Positions 9,116 through 18,018 of a DNA stretch of 64,000 nt are shown piece after piece. Below the pieces are notes generated by a model. That model saw only the letters and a program-made list of their open reading frames with translations, was not told the DNA's origin and did not search any database. The stretch's first letter is position 1. Every line of letters starts with the position of its first letter. Source of the DNA: Cellulophaga sp. HaHaR_3_176 (GTDB lineage: Bacteria; Bacteroidota; Bacteroidia; Flavobacteriales; Flavobacteriaceae); contig NZ_CP058990.1 of assembly GCF_019021925.1 (NCBI RefSeq), positions 2,630,001 to 2,694,000 on the forward strand. The letters are read 5' to 3'. The translations under genes and the position numbers were made by a program.

Positions 9116-10027
9116 TTATTCATCTTCGAACTTGGTATCTGCCATTCTCGTAGAGTAAACATTTACGTCTGTATATTTTGGAAATTTTTCAATTTTTTCT
9201 CTATCAAAATCAAACACCAACAGATTATTGCTTTTAAATGAATTTACATTCTCAAAAGAATTAAATCCATTATTTTGTATTTGAAAAACTTCTAAACTTG
9301 CTAATTCACCTACCTCTTTAGGTATTGACCCCTCTAACATATTATTAGCAAGAACCAATTCTTTCAATTTTGATAATTTTCCAAATTCTGAAGGCATTTT
9401 ACCTTCTAATTTATTTTCAAATAAACCTAAAGTCTCTAAGTTATTCAAATTACCTATTGAAACTGGTATAGTCCCTTTAAAATTGTTACTAGATAAGTTA
9501 AGAATTTTTAAGTTTTTTAAATCACCTAATTCACTAGGTATAGAACCGGTTAAAAAATTATTGAAAGCTGAAAGCTCTTGTAAATCTGTTAAGTTATTTA
9601 AGCTATTTGGCAAATCACCTTTTAACCTATTCATCTCTATTTTTAAAACCACTAATTTACTTAAGCTATTAATTTGTTGAGGTAATACACCTGATAATTT
9701 ATTAAATGCGAGGTTTAATGATTTTAAAGCTTTTAAATTACCTATGCTTGTAGGTAAAATACCGTTTAAATTATTATTAAATAAATTAAGTTTAACTACT
9801 TCATCGTTATTTACTGTAACACCATGCCATGTTGCAACGGGCTTTTTCAAATCCCATTTATTACTCCAGTTTTCTCCGTTAGTAGCATCATAAAGGTCAA
9901 TTAGAGCCTGCTTCTCTTCTTTAGAGATTTCTGCATAACTATTAAAACTCATAAATAATAATGCAGCAAATAGTAAATTCACTTTTATGAGTGATTTAAA
10001 ATCAACTTTTTCTTTAGGTTTATTCAT
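9116..10027 (-). CDS. Secreted plant-type leucine-rich-repeat protein 2
   Basis: This 303-residue protein is counted from the ATG at 10027. It has a signal peptide (VNLLFAALLFMSFNSYA, cleavage near residue 32), an LRRNT_2-like cap (ALIDLYDATNGENW...WDLKKPVATWHGV), about eight 24-residue plant-type repeats (for example SIPSELGDLKNLKILNLSS) and the shared tail YSTRMADTKFEDE. The frame continues upstream to 10114 inside the preceding gene, but the ATG at 10027 is directly followed by the signal peptide and overlaps the end of LRR gene 3 by 8 bases, a coupling arrangement. The role is unknown; adhesion or glycan/protein recognition at the surface is a guess from the fold. Confidence 0.88.
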   Translation of the reverse strand: MNKPKEKVDFKSLIKVNLLFAALLFMSFNSYAEISKEEKQALIDLYDATNGENWSNKWDLKKPVATWHGVTVNNDEVVKLNLFNNNLNGILPTSIGNLKALKSLNLAFNKLSGVLPQQINSLSKLVVLKIEMNRLKGDLPNSLNNLTDLQELSAFNNFLTGSIPSELGDLKNLKILNLSSNNFKGTIPVSIGNLNNLETLGLFENKLEGKMPSEFGKLSKLKELVLANNMLEGSIPKEVGELASLEVFQIQNNGFNSFENVNSFKSNNLLVFDFDREKIEKFPKYTDVNVYSTRMADTKFEDE

Positions 10028-10895
10028 TGTCTTCAAATTTAGTTTGGGCTGTTCGTATTTGATTATTAAAATATAATTCTTTAAAATTTTCTTTCTTTTC
10101 ATTATCAAAATCAAAAATTGCTAAAGTATTTTCTTCTAACAAAAGTTCTTGCATAAAAAAAGCATCAAAATTATTTTGTTGAATTTGCAACACTGCAAGG
10201 TTCGGAAGCTTTAAAATACTCTTCGGAAATGAATCTGAAAATGAGTTATCTGCAATGGTAAATGTCTTTAATGATTTAATTTCTGAAATAACAGCAGGTA
10301 TAGCACCATTAAGTTTATTGTTAGAAAGCTCTAAACGTTCTAAAAAAACAAGATTACCTATAGATGTAGGTATTTTTCCTGTTAAGCTATTATCTGAAAG
10401 TGAAATAACTTTTAATGTTTTTATAAACCCTAATTCACTTGGCAAAACTCCATAAAACTTGTTGCCAAAAAAATCTAATATTTCTAATTTTCTAAGCTTA
10501 ATAATATCAACAGGAAAAGAGCCTTCTAATTTGTTTTTACCTAATCTTAAAACCGTAAGATTTTCAAGCTTAAATAATGTATCTGGTATTTCTCCTTCAA
10601 TAAAATTTAATGCTAAATTTAAAACCGTCAAATTTTCGAAGTCACCGATAGTTAACGGGATGTTACCTGACAAATTATTATTAAATAAAGTAATAGAAAC
10701 CACTCTGTTATTTTCTATAACAATACCTGACCATTTCGATACTGGCTTTGACAAATCCCAAGAATTTGTCCAGTTCTCTCCATTTGTATTATGATACAAA
10801 TCAATCAATGCATTTTTTTCAATTCTAGGTATTGCAAATGCAAAACTAGATAGCATTAAAAATAATAAAATAGATATTTTGGCTTTAAAAAACAT
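10020..10895 (-). CDS. Secreted plant-type leucine-rich-repeat protein 3
   Basis: This 291-residue protein begins with a signal peptide (ISILLFLMLSSFAFA), then the same WDL-capped N-terminal domain (ALIDLYHNTNGENWTNSWDL). About eight 24-residue LRRs follow (IPTSIGNLVFLERLELSNN), then the tail RTAQTKFEDNE. I start it at the ATG at 10895; the TTG two codons earlier gives no benefit. It is transcribed ahead of LRR 2 and overlaps it by 8 bases, and the shared N-terminal cap, repeat type and tail show tandem duplication. Function is unknown. Confidence 0.87.
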   Translation of the reverse strand: MFFKAKISILLFLMLSSFAFAIPRIEKNALIDLYHNTNGENWTNSWDLSKPVSKWSGIVIENNRVVSITLFNNNLSGNIPLTIGDFENLTVLNLALNFIEGEIPDTLFKLENLTVLRLGKNKLEGSFPVDIIKLRKLEILDFFGNKFYGVLPSELGFIKTLKVISLSDNSLTGKIPTSIGNLVFLERLELSNNKLNGAIPAVISEIKSLKTFTIADNSFSDSFPKSILKLPNLAVLQIQQNNFDAFFMQELLLEENTLAIFDFDNEKKENFKELYFNNQIRTAQTKFEDNE

Positions 10896-11040
10896 AGGCA
10901 ATAAAATAATCTCTAATTATCTGATTGTGCACCACCTATCATTAAATAGGAATACTCCTACAAAACTAATGTAAAATAAAAAACAAAAACAACTTACTCG
11001 ACGAACAGCTTCTAATTTTTATATTTTTGTTGTGAAATGC

Positions 11041-11065
11041 AAAAAAAACATTGTCTATCAGACAA
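11041..11065 (-). terminator. Weak terminator after the ABC-F gene
   Basis: A 6-bp stem (TTGTCT at 11051-11056 with AGACAA at 11060-11065, 3-base loop) is followed on the minus strand by eight Ts. It lies 25 bases after the ABC-F stop. The stem is short. Confidence 0.5.
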
Positions 11066-11089
11066 AATGCATGTTAATCATTTATATAA

Positions 11090-13003
11090 CTACTCTAACT
11101 TTTCAATTTTAAGAGTTATACTCTCCCACTCTTCCATATTTTTTTTAAGAGAATTTTTCTTTTTCTCATACAAATCAAAAAAGTTAGGTTTAGCTATAGT
11201 AGCATCGTAATTCATTAATAAATCATGATCTATTTCAGCAATATCTTTCTCTAGCTGAGCAATAGAACTTTCGACATTACTAAGCTTATTATTTAAAGAT
11301 TTAATTTTCTTTTGATCTTCGTAACTAACTTCCTTAACTACTTTTTTAACTTTTTGCTTAACAACAGGCTGCTTCTTTTCAATTTCTCTAAAATCTTCTA
11401 CTTTACGCTGCTCTAAGTAAAAATCTATATCTCCTAAATACTCTTTTATTTTACCATCTTTAAATTCATAAACATTCTTTGTTAACCCCTGAAGAAAATC
11501 TCTATCATGAGAAACTAGTATTAATGTTCCTTCAAAACTTTTCAATGCCTGTTTTAAAACATTTTTTGATTTTATATCTAAATGGTTCGTAGGTTCATCC
11601 ATCACCAAAACATTTAAAGGCTGTAAAAGCATTTTTGCTAACGCAAGTCGGTTTCTTTCACCTCCAGAAAGTACTTTCACATATTTTTCTACCTCATCAC
11701 CTCTAAATAAAAACGATCCTAAAATATCACGAACTTTACTTCTATTGGTTTCGTTCGCCTCATCTATCATCGTATCTAAAATGGTTTTATCACCATCTAA
11801 ATACTCCGCTTGGTTTTGAGCAAAATAACCTATCTGCACATTGTGTCCTAGCTTTAGTTTACCTTGGTGTTCTAGTTCTCCTACCATTATTTTAGCCAAA
11901 GTAGATTTCCCTTGCCCGTTTTGACCCACAAAAGCAGTTTTAATATCACGCTCAATCAGCAAATCTATTCCTTGTAAAACGTGTTTATCTCCATAGCTTT
12001 TTGAAAGGTTTTCAATTTCAACAACTATCTTACCTGGTACTTTTGAAATAGGAAACTTTAAATTCATTACACTATTGTCATCCCCATCAACCTCTATTCG
12101 ATCTAGCTTATCTAATTTTTTAATTAAAGATTGTGCCATGGTTGCTTTAGATGCTTTTGCTCTAAATTTCTCGATAAGTTTCTCGGTTTGCTGTATTTGC
12201 TTTTCTTGATTTTTCTGAGCACTTAATTGCTGCTCTTGAATTTCTTTACGCAAAATCAAAAACTCTGAATACGGTTTATTATAATCGTAAATCCTCCCCA
12301 ACGATATCTCAATGGTTCTGTTCGTCACATTATCTAAAAACATTTTATCATGAGATACAATTGCTATCGCACTATTACTTGTTCTTAAAAATTGCTCTAA
12401 CCAAATTATAGATTCTATATCTAAGTGGTTGGTAGGTTCATCTAATAATAAAACATCATTTTCTTGTAATAACAGTTTTGCTAATTCAATTCGCATACGC
12501 CAACCTCCTGAAAAGGTATCTGTATATTTATCAAAATCTTCTCTTTTAAAACCTAAACCTTGCAAGATTTTTTCAGTTTGACCTTGGTAATTATATCCAC
12601 CAAGTATTTCATATCGGTGAGTAATATCACTCATATCTTCAATAAGCTTCGTATAGCCATCACTTTCGTAATCTGTACGTTCTGCTAGTTGTTGATTGAT
12701 ATAATCTAATTGAGATTCTAACGATTTAATTTCTTCGAATGCTTGATAAGCCTCTTCCAAAACTGTTCTTCCTTGTTCAAAATCTAAATCTTGTTTTAAA
12801 AAACCTATTCTAACCTCTTTATCAGATGCTATGATACCAGTATCTGGTTGCATTTCTTTAGAAAGCAATTTTAGCAATGTAGATTTACCTGCTCCATTTT
12901 TACCAATAAGTCCAACTCTGTCTCCTGAGTTTAATCGGAATGATATTTCTTCAAATAAATATTCTCCACCAAAAGAGACAGAAAGGTTATGGATATTAAG
13001 CAT
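11090..13003 (-). CDS. ABC-F family ATPase (ribosome-associated type)
   Basis: This 637-residue protein has two ABC ATPase domains in one chain and no membrane segments. The first Walker A is GLIGKNGAGKST and the second AFVGQNGQGKST. Each domain has a signature (FSGGWRM, LSGGERN) followed by a Walker B with LLLDEPTNHLDI or LVMDEPTNHLDI. A charged linker of about 80 residues joins them and a coiled-coil tail ends the protein. This is the ABC-F/Uup/EttA layout, acting on the ribosome E-site or nucleic acids, not in transport. The C-terminal coiled coil favours the Uup/YheS side, but the subfamily is uncertain. Confidence 0.93.
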   Translation of the reverse strand: MLNIHNLSVSFGGEYLFEEISFRLNSGDRVGLIGKNGAGKSTLLKLLSKEMQPDTGIIASDKEVRIGFLKQDLDFEQGRTVLEEAYQAFEEIKSLESQLDYINQQLAERTDYESDGYTKLIEDMSDITHRYEILGGYNYQGQTEKILQGLGFKREDFDKYTDTFSGGWRMRIELAKLLLQENDVLLLDEPTNHLDIESIIWLEQFLRTSNSAIAIVSHDKMFLDNVTNRTIEISLGRIYDYNKPYSEFLILRKEIQEQQLSAQKNQEKQIQQTEKLIEKFRAKASKATMAQSLIKKLDKLDRIEVDGDDNSVMNLKFPISKVPGKIVVEIENLSKSYGDKHVLQGIDLLIERDIKTAFVGQNGQGKSTLAKIMVGELEHQGKLKLGHNVQIGYFAQNQAEYLDGDKTILDTMIDEANETNRSKVRDILGSFLFRGDEVEKYVKVLSGGERNRLALAKMLLQPLNVLVMDEPTNHLDIKSKNVLKQALKSFEGTLILVSHDRDFLQGLTKNVYEFKDGKIKEYLGDIDFYLEQRKVEDFREIEKKQPVVKQKVKKVVKEVSYEDQKKIKSLNNKLSNVESSIAQLEKDIAEIDHDLLMNYDATIAKPNFFDLYEKKKNSLKKNMEEWESITLKIEKLE

Positions 13004-13068
13004 TATATTTTAGATATTTAATTTTGAGAATTATGTCTTAGGTTACACATGTTACCTAATGAAAATCT

Positions 13069-13076
13069 TATTTTTG
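13069..13076 (+). promoter_or_regulatory. -7 box before DUF983 copy 2 (TATTTTTG)
   Basis: An exact TAnnTTTG lies 16 bases before the ATG at 13092. It overlaps codons that would belong to a start at 13059, so it argues for the downstream start. Confidence 0.5.
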
Positions 13077-13091
13077 TATAAACTTTTGCAA

Positions 13092-13490
13092 ATGTTAAAA
13101 AAAGGAAACAAACTATACAGTATTTTAACAGGAACTTGTCCTAAATGTCAAGAAGAAAGCATGTATTTAAACAAAAACCCATATTATATGGGGCAAATAT
13201 TTAAAATGCATGAACGTTGTTCTCATTGTAATACCAAATACAAAATAGAACCTTCTTTTTTTTACGGCGCAATGTACGTAAGTTATGGCTTAGGAATCGC
13301 TTTTGCTGTTGCTGCTTTTGTAATCTCTTTTTTAATACTTAAAAGCTCATTAAAAGTTAGTTTTATTGCCATTATGGGTACTCTTATTTTCTTTATGCCT
13401 ATAATTATGAGAATATCTAGAAACATTTGGATAAACATGTTTATGAGTTATGACCCTAATGCCAAAGAAGCTTTTTCTAAAAAGAAATAA
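13092..13490 (+). CDS. DUF983 family membrane protein, copy 2
   Basis: This 132-residue protein has two CxxC pairs (CPKC and CSHC), then two hydrophobic segments and a basic tail. It is a clear paralogue of the protein at 313-699, with KMHERCSHC, FYGAMYVSY and RNIWINMF in the same places. The start is set at 13092 because the copy-1 alignment begins there and a promoter box lies just upstream at 13069-13076. It is convergent with the oxidoreductase gene, with 4 bases between stops. The molecular role of DUF983 is not known. Confidence 0.88.
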   Translation: MLKKGNKLYSILTGTCPKCQEESMYLNKNPYYMGQIFKMHERCSHCNTKYKIEPSFFYGAMYVSYGLGIAFAVAAFVISFLILKSSLKVSFIAIMGTLIFFMPIIMRISRNIWINMFMSYDPNAKEAFSKKK

Positions 13491-13494
13491 CTTT

Positions 13495-14547
13495 TTACTT
13501 AAAGTGCTTTTTTGTGAATCTATTTATATCCATTTCAGCATCAATAACCTCGTTTTTTTCAATAGCATTAAATAAAGCTTCTGATGCCGTTGGCGCAATC
13601 ATGACTCCTCTTGAGCCAAACCCATTTAACACGTGAATATTATTATGTATTGGGTGCGTGCCGACTAAAGGTCTTCTATCTGTTACCGTAGGTCTAATAC
13701 CTGCTACATGAGAAACTATTTCATAATCGCATTGTAAAAATGTGTCTAATTTTTCTAACAATTCAATCTTAGCATCCTCTGTAGGTACATTTGTTTTATC
13801 TTTCCATTTATATGTAGCACCTACCCTATATAAATCGTCACCTAAAGGAATTATAAAAACAGAAGATTTAATAACATTTTCTTCTTTTAAACCTGGGGCT
13901 TTAATTGTCAAAAGCTCTCCTTTTGTTCCATTTAAAGGTAAATATGAAAAATATGGGTTACTTTTTAAACCAAAGCCTGTAGCAAAAACAATATGTTTTG
14001 CTTCTAACCCTTCATATACCACGCTATTTTCTTTTACCTCTAAGGCTTTAAAGTCAAAAGTACTAGCTATTAAATTATTATTTTCTTGAAGATATGTCTT
14101 ATAAACAGATAACAAGATCTTAGTATCTATTCGCCCTGTACCTAATACCTCTCCATATCCGAAATTAGCAGCTATAGCCGTATTTACATTTTCTTTTATT
14201 ACAGTAGATAAGAAAATTGAAAGTTGCTTTTTATCTGCCGCTTCAAACCACATATTCTGTTCTTCTATAGAAGCAAAACGTCTTAAAACTGGCACTTTAA
14301 AATCTAAGCTTAACTTTAGCTTTTTTTCTAATTTTTCATAAAAAGGTAATGCTTTCTCTAATTGTTCTTTTGCATTCCATGCTAGTGTAAATCTTTTTAA
14401 TATTACAGGGTTATACAACCCACCCGCAACAACTGATGATGTTTGAGATTCATCTGTTATAACTTGAAAAGATTTACCATTATTTTCTAATTGTTCACAA
14501 AAAGAAATACCTGCTAAGCCAAGGCCAACTACTATATAATCTAACAT
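13495..14547 (-). CDS. FAD-dependent amine/amino-acid oxidase-like protein (DAO family)
   Basis: This 350-residue protein has an N-terminal dinucleotide-binding turn at residues 4-14 (IVVGLGLAGIS), the DAO-family mid-section and the C-terminal FAD contact HVLNGFGSRGVMIAPTAS. The layout matches glycine oxidase/sarcosine oxidase-like DAO proteins, but the GxGxxG is GLGLAG and the substrate cannot be read from sequence. A close alternative is the oxidase half of MnmC, without the methyltransferase half. The TACCTTTG box at 14552-14559 is so near the ATG that the message may have almost no leader. Confidence 0.85.
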   Translation of the reverse strand: MLDYIVVGLGLAGISFCEQLENNGKSFQVITDESQTSSVVAGGLYNPVILKRFTLAWNAKEQLEKALPFYEKLEKKLKLSLDFKVPVLRRFASIEEQNMWFEAADKKQLSIFLSTVIKENVNTAIAANFGYGEVLGTGRIDTKILLSVYKTYLQENNNLIASTFDFKALEVKENSVVYEGLEAKHIVFATGFGLKSNPYFSYLPLNGTKGELLTIKAPGLKEENVIKSSVFIIPLGDDLYRVGATYKWKDKTNVPTEDAKIELLEKLDTFLQCDYEIVSHVAGIRPTVTDRRPLVGTHPIHNNIHVLNGFGSRGVMIAPTASEALFNAIEKNEVIDAEMDINRFTKKHFK

Positions 14548-14551
14548 CTTG

Positions 14552-14559
14552 CAAAGGTA
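14552..14559 (-). promoter_or_regulatory. -7 box abutting the start of the FAD oxidase gene
   Basis: TACCTTTG on the minus strand ends 4 bases before the ATG at 14547. With the usual distance to the start point this would give a leaderless or nearly leaderless message. Confidence 0.45.
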
Positions 14560-14601
14560 AATTAAAGGAAGTATATAAATTATTATTAAACTAATAAACG
14601 C

Positions 14602-14635
14602 AAAAAAGCCTCGACATAAATGCCAAGGCTTTTTT
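14602..14635 (-). terminator. Terminator of the gld operon
   Basis: The arms AAAAAAGCCT (14602-14611) and AGGCTTTTTT (14626-14635) flank a 14-base loop, 31 bases beyond the gldN stop. Minus-strand transcription ends in six Ts. Confidence 0.8.
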
Positions 14636-14665
14636 ATTCTATATTTTGAATTGGAATATTCTAAA

Positions 14666-15568
14666 TTAATAACTCCACATATCTTGTTCTTTATCTCGAA
14701 TAGTTTCTTTAATTCTTTTCGATTCTAACAATTGAAATAATGAGTTATCAGAAATATAATCTTTAATTTCACGATCACCATACACGTTATCTTCTTTATA
14801 AATAGTTGCATTAAAACGCCTAGCGTTTAACAACATATCGAAAGATATTGGTTGTGCTGAATTTCGTTGGTTAAATACTTTAGCTTCGTGAAGCACTTGC
14901 CTAGCACTCGGGTACCAGATCCAGAATAACGCTACTTTATTTTCTTCTTGATCCATAGAATCATCATCAATAAAGTTAACATCTGGAGCTCTTGGAGCAA
15001 TACCTAATAAACGATATTTCAATTCTCCTTGACGCTTATCAAAATACCAAATTCCTTTGACTAAGTATTCTTCTAAATCAGCTGCTGTTAAATCTCTTTT
15101 ATTAATATACTCAGGTGAAATTTGTTCTCCTGCGTTATATTGCTCGTAACCGTATTCTGTTGTATCAATTTTTTGCAAAGTTGCAGAAAGATCACTAAAA
15201 TCTCTTTTTTCAGTAAAATAAGAATCTACATAGATATCTTTAATTCTACCATTTTTAATATTCTTTACAAGAACATCATACAAAGATCTTCTATCAGATC
15301 CTATATCTACAGTATCAATTGGGTAGTATAGAGGAAAGTTTACACGTTCATCTAAATCGATAACCTCCCATACTGTTTTAGACCAAAGAATATCTCTATC
15401 ATCTACATAACCGTATTCTAATGGAGTATCATTATCCATTTCTATCTGAGAGTTTGTTTTTTTACCTATCTCTTCTGGCTTTTTGGCATTTAATATGTTT
15501 GCCTGAGCCATCATAGATATTGGTAATAAAGCTACCGCTCCAATTAATAAAACATTTTTCCAATTCAT
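14666..15568 (-). CDS. gldN: GldN, type IX secretion / gliding motility protein
   Basis: This 300-residue protein has a signal peptide (LLIGAVALLPISMMAQA) and the GldN/PorN pattern: SKTVWEVIDLDERVNFPLYYP, then YDVLVKNI and LGIAPRAPDVNFIDD, ending DKEQDMWSY. GldN is a periplasmic partner of the GldK lipoprotein; in known systems the two form a ring under the outer membrane that anchors the type IX secretion translocon. It is the last gene of gldK-gldL-gldM-gldN and is followed by a terminator. The length agrees with the family. Confidence 0.96.
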   Translation of the reverse strand: MNWKNVLLIGAVALLPISMMAQANILNAKKPEEIGKKTNSQIEMDNDTPLEYGYVDDRDILWSKTVWEVIDLDERVNFPLYYPIDTVDIGSDRRSLYDVLVKNIKNGRIKDIYVDSYFTEKRDFSDLSATLQKIDTTEYGYEQYNAGEQISPEYINKRDLTAADLEEYLVKGIWYFDKRQGELKYRLLGIAPRAPDVNFIDDDSMDQEENKVALFWIWYPSARQVLHEAKVFNQRNSAQPISFDMLLNARRFNATIYKEDNVYGDREIKDYISDNSLFQLLESKRIKETIRDKEQDMWSY

Positions 15569-15669
15569 TTTTAAAATTTTATTTGTTGTACACCTTTACC
15601 GAAATTAGAAGTAAACCACTTGAAATTGTATTCAAGCGATTTACAACTTGTTTCAATAAATTTTACTTA

Positions 15670-17229
15670 CTAGTTTGTAAGTTCAACCACTACTGGAGAA
15701 ACTTTCTTAAGCTTGTAAGATTTGTTATTTGTTATGTAAGCTTGTATGTCAAATATTTGAACAGCATCTCCACGACCAGCTCTTTTTAAAGCAGACTTTG
15801 CAGGACCATTTAATTTGTTACCTCTAACAACTACTGTTGGTTGACCAGGAACTTTAAATTTGAAACCACTTACTGCAAGATTTAAATCGAAATCGAAATC
15901 TTCTAATAAAGCACCAACTGTAGCAATTTCTAAGTTAGTTCTTGGCATTTTAGCAGTATTAGTTTCTCCTCTAATAGAACCGTTAGGTCTAGGAATATCT
16001 TTAATTCTAAATTCAAGCTTAGAACCTACTGGCTTACCATCTGGTAAAGTTCCTGAAGCAGTAATAGTTACTGTTCTACCTGTACCTGGGTTCATAACAT
16101 AGCTACTACCACTACGTTTAGATAAACCAGGAGCAGATGCTCTAACTTTATTGTTTGGTATACCAGGTATTGATATCGACATTGGGTTAGCAACACCACG
16201 GTAAACTACATTCATTTTATCAGCCGCAATTAAAGCAGCACCAGGCTTACTTATTGTTGCAAAACTACTTTTAACCTCAACAGCAATTTCCTCACCATCT
16301 TGCTTAAAGTAAATGTTACCAGCAACTTCGTGATCACCAGGAGCACCAGCTGAAATTAACATTTTAACACCTCCAGCTTCGATCTTATAATCTTTACCGT
16401 CAGTTAATTTTCTACCATCTAAAGTTAATTCTGCTCTAACTGGAGTAGAAGAATTATCTGTTTTACTGATAATGATTTTACCATCATAAGACTCTCCACC
16501 GTAGAATGCAGATTTAGATCCAAAAAGTGATGTTTTAAAGTTCTTTAATGATACCTGATCAGTTAAGTTACCTTCTAACATTGCCTTTAAAGCATCTTCT
16601 TCTGTAGATTTAATATCAGATTGTAAAGCTGTGATTTTAGTTAAAGAAGCAATTAATGGAAAACTTTCATAATGATAATTAATCCAATCTTGCTTTGTTT
16701 TATCTTTTTTCTCAACTTTACCATTAGCATCACCTGTTTCGAATCTAGCAATAACAGATCCTTTTAATTTTTCAGGCACTAATAAAGATACTTGAGAACG
16801 ATAATCTTTAATTTTTTTCATGAACTCTTTACCGCCTTCAGCTAAAGTTTCTCCATTAAAGAATTTTTGATCCAAATAATCTGACTTATCCATTACTTGG
16901 TAATCCTTTGGGTCTTCAACATCTTTAGTCATCTCTTTCTTTAGACCTTCTAAATAGTCATAATACTCTTGAGATAAAGTTTGAACTTTTTGAGCCTTCT
17001 TATAATCCTCTGCATATTTCGCAGCATCTTCTTCAGCTTTAGTTTCAAGACCTGCTAAAAAGGCCATGTTGCTATCCGTCGTTTTAGAGTTAGAAACTTC
17101 CATCTTCTCATTCATAAGACCGAATGCCGCTAGAACTTCTTTACTCATATTTAATGCCAGCATACAAATGAATACCAAGTACATTAGGTTTACCATTTTC
17201 TGACGTGGTGACTGTTTTCCTCCTGCCAT
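15670..17229 (-). CDS. gldM: GldM, type IX secretion motor shaft
   Basis: This 519-residue protein starts with a short cytoplasmic segment (MAGGKQSPRQKM) and one membrane helix (residues about 13-33). A long periplasmic part follows, with helical then beta-rich domains typical of GldM/PorM. It pairs with GldL as the proton-driven motor that spans the inner membrane and reaches the GldK-GldN ring. Motifs such as NLMYLVFICMLALNMSKEVL and the D1-D4 domain span are intact. It lies 59 bases after gldL. Confidence 0.97.
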   Translation of the reverse strand: MAGGKQSPRQKMVNLMYLVFICMLALNMSKEVLAAFGLMNEKMEVSNSKTTDSNMAFLAGLETKAEEDAAKYAEDYKKAQKVQTLSQEYYDYLEGLKKEMTKDVEDPKDYQVMDKSDYLDQKFFNGETLAEGGKEFMKKIKDYRSQVSLLVPEKLKGSVIARFETGDANGKVEKKDKTKQDWINYHYESFPLIASLTKITALQSDIKSTEEDALKAMLEGNLTDQVSLKNFKTSLFGSKSAFYGGESYDGKIIISKTDNSSTPVRAELTLDGRKLTDGKDYKIEAGGVKMLISAGAPGDHEVAGNIYFKQDGEEIAVEVKSSFATISKPGAALIAADKMNVVYRGVANPMSISIPGIPNNKVRASAPGLSKRSGSSYVMNPGTGRTVTITASGTLPDGKPVGSKLEFRIKDIPRPNGSIRGETNTAKMPRTNLEIATVGALLEDFDFDLNLAVSGFKFKVPGQPTVVVRGNKLNGPAKSALKRAGRGDAVQIFDIQAYITNNKSYKLKKVSPVVVELTN

Positions 17230-17288
17230 GTTTTTCTAATTATTTTAGTTAAATTTTAATTTGGGTTTGGTTTAAATACTAAAACTAA

Positions 17289-17942
17289 TTAGTTCTTACT
17301 CATTGCAGAAAGCATACCACCATATACTCCGTTAAGAGATGACAAGTTTGTAGATAAAGATGCCATTTGATCTTTTAAAGCTGTAGAGTTCTGAACAACT
17401 TCTTCATTAATTGAAGCTTGCTTACTAGCACTCTCTAATTGTACTTTATATAAACTGTTTAAAGATTCCATTTGAGAAGCAGCTTGTACCATTTCATCAG
17501 AATATTTACGCGTAGATTCCATTGCATCAACAGTTGGAGCGATACCTTTTGCAGCACCTTCAAAGTTTTTGATACTAGAACCTAAGCTTTCCATAAGACT
17601 TGCATCTACACCAGCTTCTTTTAATAAGTTATCTAACTTTTTAGATAATGAAGCTTCTGTTTCTGCAATTTCAGCTTTTACGTTTGATTTTTTAGCTGAT
17701 GCTTCACCACCTGCTAATTCAGGGTACACTAAAGACCAATCTAAATCTTCATCTAAAGGTTCGAATGCACTAATAGCAAAAATAAGTGCCTCTGTAATAA
17801 GACCGATTGCTAATAATACACCTCCATTTAAAGGTCCTAATTCCCAGTGTAATATTTTAAATAATGCTCCAATAATTACGATTGATGCTCCAAGGCCGTA
17901 GGCCATGTTAAATAATTTCTTTGTTGCTTTTGACTGTGCCAT
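17289..17942 (-). CDS. gldL: GldL, type IX secretion motor subunit
   Basis: This 217-residue protein has two membrane helices in the first 60 residues and a long cytoplasmic helical tail. Lys29 and Glu51, in the two helices, match the membrane residues reported as essential for proton coupling in the Flavobacterium johnsoniae motor (Lys27 and Glu49 there, offset by two). GldL forms the stator-like ring around GldM. The first-helix HWELGPLNGG segment and the TEALIFA motif are conserved. Confidence 0.97.
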   Translation of the reverse strand: MAQSKATKKLFNMAYGLGASIVIIGALFKILHWELGPLNGGVLLAIGLITEALIFAISAFEPLDEDLDWSLVYPELAGGEASAKKSNVKAEIAETEASLSKKLDNLLKEAGVDASLMESLGSSIKNFEGAAKGIAPTVDAMESTRKYSDEMVQAASQMESLNSLYKVQLESASKQASINEEVVQNSTALKDQMASLSTNLSSLNGVYGGMLSAMSKN

Positions 17943-18018
17943 AATTTAATTTGATTTCAGGTTAACGTTAATAAAAATAAGGATTTGGTTATAATTTAAT
18001 TTGTAATAATTCAATTTA

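Noticed and set aside
8033..10895. Regular 72-base periodicity in the LRR genes as a possible CRISPR or DNA repeat array
   Set aside because: The period is exactly 24 codons, sits in open frames and is imperfect at the DNA level. It is the protein repeat.
11037..11215. Short plus-strand frame starting ATGCAAAAAAAAC before the ABC-F gene, after a TATTTTTG-like box
   Set aside because: It becomes antisense to the ABC-F C-terminus after a few codons and has low-complexity composition. The box is likely chance in AT-rich DNA.
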